From: Leucobacter chromiireducens subsp. chromiireducens
GTDB taxonomy: Bacteria > Actinomycetota > Actinomycetes > Actinomycetales > Microbacteriaceae
Reading direction: 5' to 3'
Length of the DNA: 64,000 nt
Assembly (NCBI RefSeq): GCF_016758255.1
Contig: NZ_QYAD01000001.1
Location: 124,001-188,000 of the forward strand
Shown here: piece by piece, positions 62,617 through 64,000 of the stretch
How positions within the stretch are numbered: the stretch's first letter is position 1
Layout: every line of letters starts with the position of its first letter
The notes under the pieces: model-generated
The model's database searches: none
The model's input: only the letters and a program-made list of their open reading frames with translations
Told to the model about the DNA's origin: nothing
Program-made: the position numbers and the translations under genes

Positions 62617-64000
62617 CTAGCGGCGGTGCGCCACCGCGCCGTCCACCAGCGTGAGGGCGGCGCCGGTGCCGAGCAGCTCGGCGGGCGCGCCCGCCAGCGG
62701 GTCGGCGGTCCACACCGCAACGTTTGCGCGGTACCCGGAGGCGATGCGTCCGAGCTCCTCGCCACGGCCGGTCGCGGTGGCCGCGCCGAGGGTGAGCGCC
62801 TCGAGCGCCTGCGCCGGCGTGAACACGCGCTCGGGCTGGTAGGGCGCGCGGCTGCGATCGAGCGCCGACTCTGCGGTGAGCGCGATGAACAGGTTGTCGG
62901 GCGCGACGTGCGGCGCGGTGGGCGCATCGGTGCCGAGCGCGAGCGCGACGCCCGACTCCCGGAACTTGTGCCACGGGAAGCCGGTTGTGGCGCGCTCGTC
63001 GCCGAGCACCGCCTGCCAGTTGTCGAGCACCGCGGGGTCGCAGTGCACGGGCTGCATCGAGGCCGTGACGCCGAGCGCCGCCATGCGGGCAATCGTGTCG
63101 TCGGCAACGTACTCGAGGTGCTCAACGCGCGCCCGGCGGTCGGCGCGCGGGCCGTTCACCCGGATGCACTCCTGCACCATGTCGAGCGCGATGGTGCTCG
63201 CCTCATCGCCGATCGCGTGCAACGCGAGCTGCAGCCCGGCAGCGTCGGCCGCGACGGCCACGGGAAGGGCAAACTCGCGCTCCCAGATGGGGCCGGGCAG
63301 CGCGCCGTTCGCGTAGGGCGCGCGCATGCTCGCGGTGCAGGCATCGATGACGCCGTCGAGAATGAACTTCACGCCGACGATCTTCAGCCAGGCGTCGCCA
63401 TACTCGGCGGCAAGCTCGTCGCGCACCCGCGCGATCTGTGCGATCTGCGCGACGTCGGTCGCAACATCGCCGGAGGCGGTGAGCAGCCAGTGCGCATTCA
63501 CGGGGAAGGGGAGACGCCCGTCGCGGTCGAGCAGGCGCCGGTAGGTCGCCACCTCGGCCTCGCCGAACGACATTTCCGTCGCGCCGGTCACCCCGGTCTC
63601 GAGGTACGCGTCGAACGCGGCGGCGAGGTAACGATCCCGATCATCCTGACTGCGCACCGCATCGAGGTAGCCCCATGCGTGCGTCATCGCCGCGGTCTCG
63701 AGCAGGAACCCGGTGGCGTCACCGTTCTCGTCGCGCACGATCTCGCCGCCCACGGGGTTCGGGGTGTCGCGTGTGATGCCCATCGCCTCAAGCGCCGCGG
63801 TGTTCACCCACACCGAGTGCAGATCGTTCGCGTCGAGAATGACGGGAACGTCGGCGACGACCTCGTCGATCATGGCTGCGGACGGCTGCACGCCGGCGGG
63901 GAAGATGTCGAAGAGCCAGCTCGTGCCGAGGAGGCGGGGTGCGTCGGGGGCCGCCGCGCGGGCTGCGGCGAGGCGCTGCTGCACCTCGGCGAGGGTCTTC
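62617..64000 (-). CDS. Amidohydrolase family protein (Amidohydro_3/YtcJ-like), partial
   Basis: At least 461 residues of the C-terminal part are present; the gene continues past base 64000 with an open frame (KTLAEVQQR before the first in-window start-like GTG). Family features are DLHSVWVNTAAL, the metal-site regions around LALHAIGDEASTI and RVEHLEYV, DPAVLDNW and ALGTDAPTAPHVAPDN, and the end-of-barrel GYRANVAVW. These enzymes hydrolyse amides or N-formyl groups; substrate unknown. It lies upstream of the lipase-like gene on the same strand with the inverted repeat between. Confidence 0.88.
   Translation of the reverse strand, partial: KTLAEVQQRLAAARAAAPDAPRLLGTSWLFDIFPAGVQPSAAMIDEVVADVPVILDANDLHSVWVNTAALEAMGITRDTPNPVGGEIVRDENGDATGFLLETAAMTHAWGYLDAVRSQDDRDRYLAAAFDAYLETGVTGATEMSFGEAEVATYRRLLDRDGRLPFPVNAHWLLTASGDVATDVAQIAQIARVRDELAAEYGDAWLKIVGVKFILDGVIDACTASMRAPYANGALPGPIWEREFALPVAVAADAAGLQLALHAIGDEASTIALDMVQECIRVNGPRADRRARVEHLEYVADDTIARMAALGVTASMQPVHCDPAVLDNWQAVLGDERATTGFPWHKFRESGVALALGTDAPTAPHVAPDNLFIALTAESALDRSRAPYQPERVFTPAQALEALTLGAATATGRGEELGRIASGYRANVAVWTADPLAGAPAELLGTGAALTLVDGAVAHRR

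Overview
The window looks like a chromosome segment around the replication origin of a high-GC actinobacterium. The most likely family is Microbacteriaceae, and a Leucobacter-like organism would fit. That placement is inferred from gene order and protein character (recF-dnaN-dnaA | rpmH-rnpA-yidD-yidC-khpB-rsmG-parA-parB, mycothiol genes, actinobacterial-type SSB and DnaA), not from a database search. I see no rRNA, tRNA, CRISPR array, prophage or insertion sequence.

Layout. 1-9.4 kb: origin core. recF (cut by the window edge), dnaN and dnaA read leftward; rpmH to parB read rightward. DnaA boxes lie on both sides of dnaA, and a parS palindrome precedes rsmG. 9.4-14.7 kb: trxA, trxB and a large exported DUF6049-like protein read leftward and pcnA reads rightward; the murJ gene usually found here is absent. 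14.7-18.1 kb: a compact mycothiol block (mshB-like deacetylase, inositol-phosphate synthase, mshA-like glycosyltransferase). 18.2-21.9 kb: rpsF-ssb-rpsR-rplI and dnaB, with a second dense DnaA-box cluster just before dnaB. 22-27.4 kb: small membrane proteins, a siderophore-interacting flavoprotein, purB, a tyrosine phosphatase, a holin-like membrane protein and an exported hydrolase. 27.6-32.3 kb: an aminotransferase and a 2-oxo-acid dehydrogenase E1alpha-E1beta-E2 operon without E3. 32.4-36.2 kb: metal efflux (CDF transporter, copper ATPase, copper chaperone under a CsoR-like site). 36.3-38.9 kb: an amidase and two tandem paralogous exported proteins of unknown function. 39-43.1 kb: a zinc-uptake operon (binding protein, ATPase, two permeases, Fur-family regulator) behind a promoter covered by two Zur/Fur-like boxes. 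43.2-47.1 kb: an RND permease with a coiled-coil hairpin inserted in its extracellular domain. 47.3-52.4 kb: an SGNH hydrolase, a membrane protein, the cysteine-poor ribosomal operon rpmB-rpmG-rpsN, HU, and a CopD-CtaG fusion. 52.5-59 kb: dcd, then a TetR regulator divergent from an MMPL transporter (with a degenerate ABC-like tail) and a YhgE/Pip protein, with twin palindromic operators between. 59-64 kb: quinone oxidoreductase, P-loop kinase, lipoate-protein ligase, a monoacylglycerol-lipase-like hydrolase and a partial amidohydrolase.

Connections. Metal homeostasis recurs (zinc uptake with Zur-like sites, ribosomal proteins lacking zinc-binding cysteines, copper export, CopD). The lipoate ligase can serve the lipoylated E2. 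The least explained items are the DnaA-box cluster before dnaB, the covarying inverted-repeat pair at 35.9 and 62.5 kb, the RND coiled-coil insertion, the MMPL/ABC-like fusion with YhgE and TetR, and the tandem exported paralogs.
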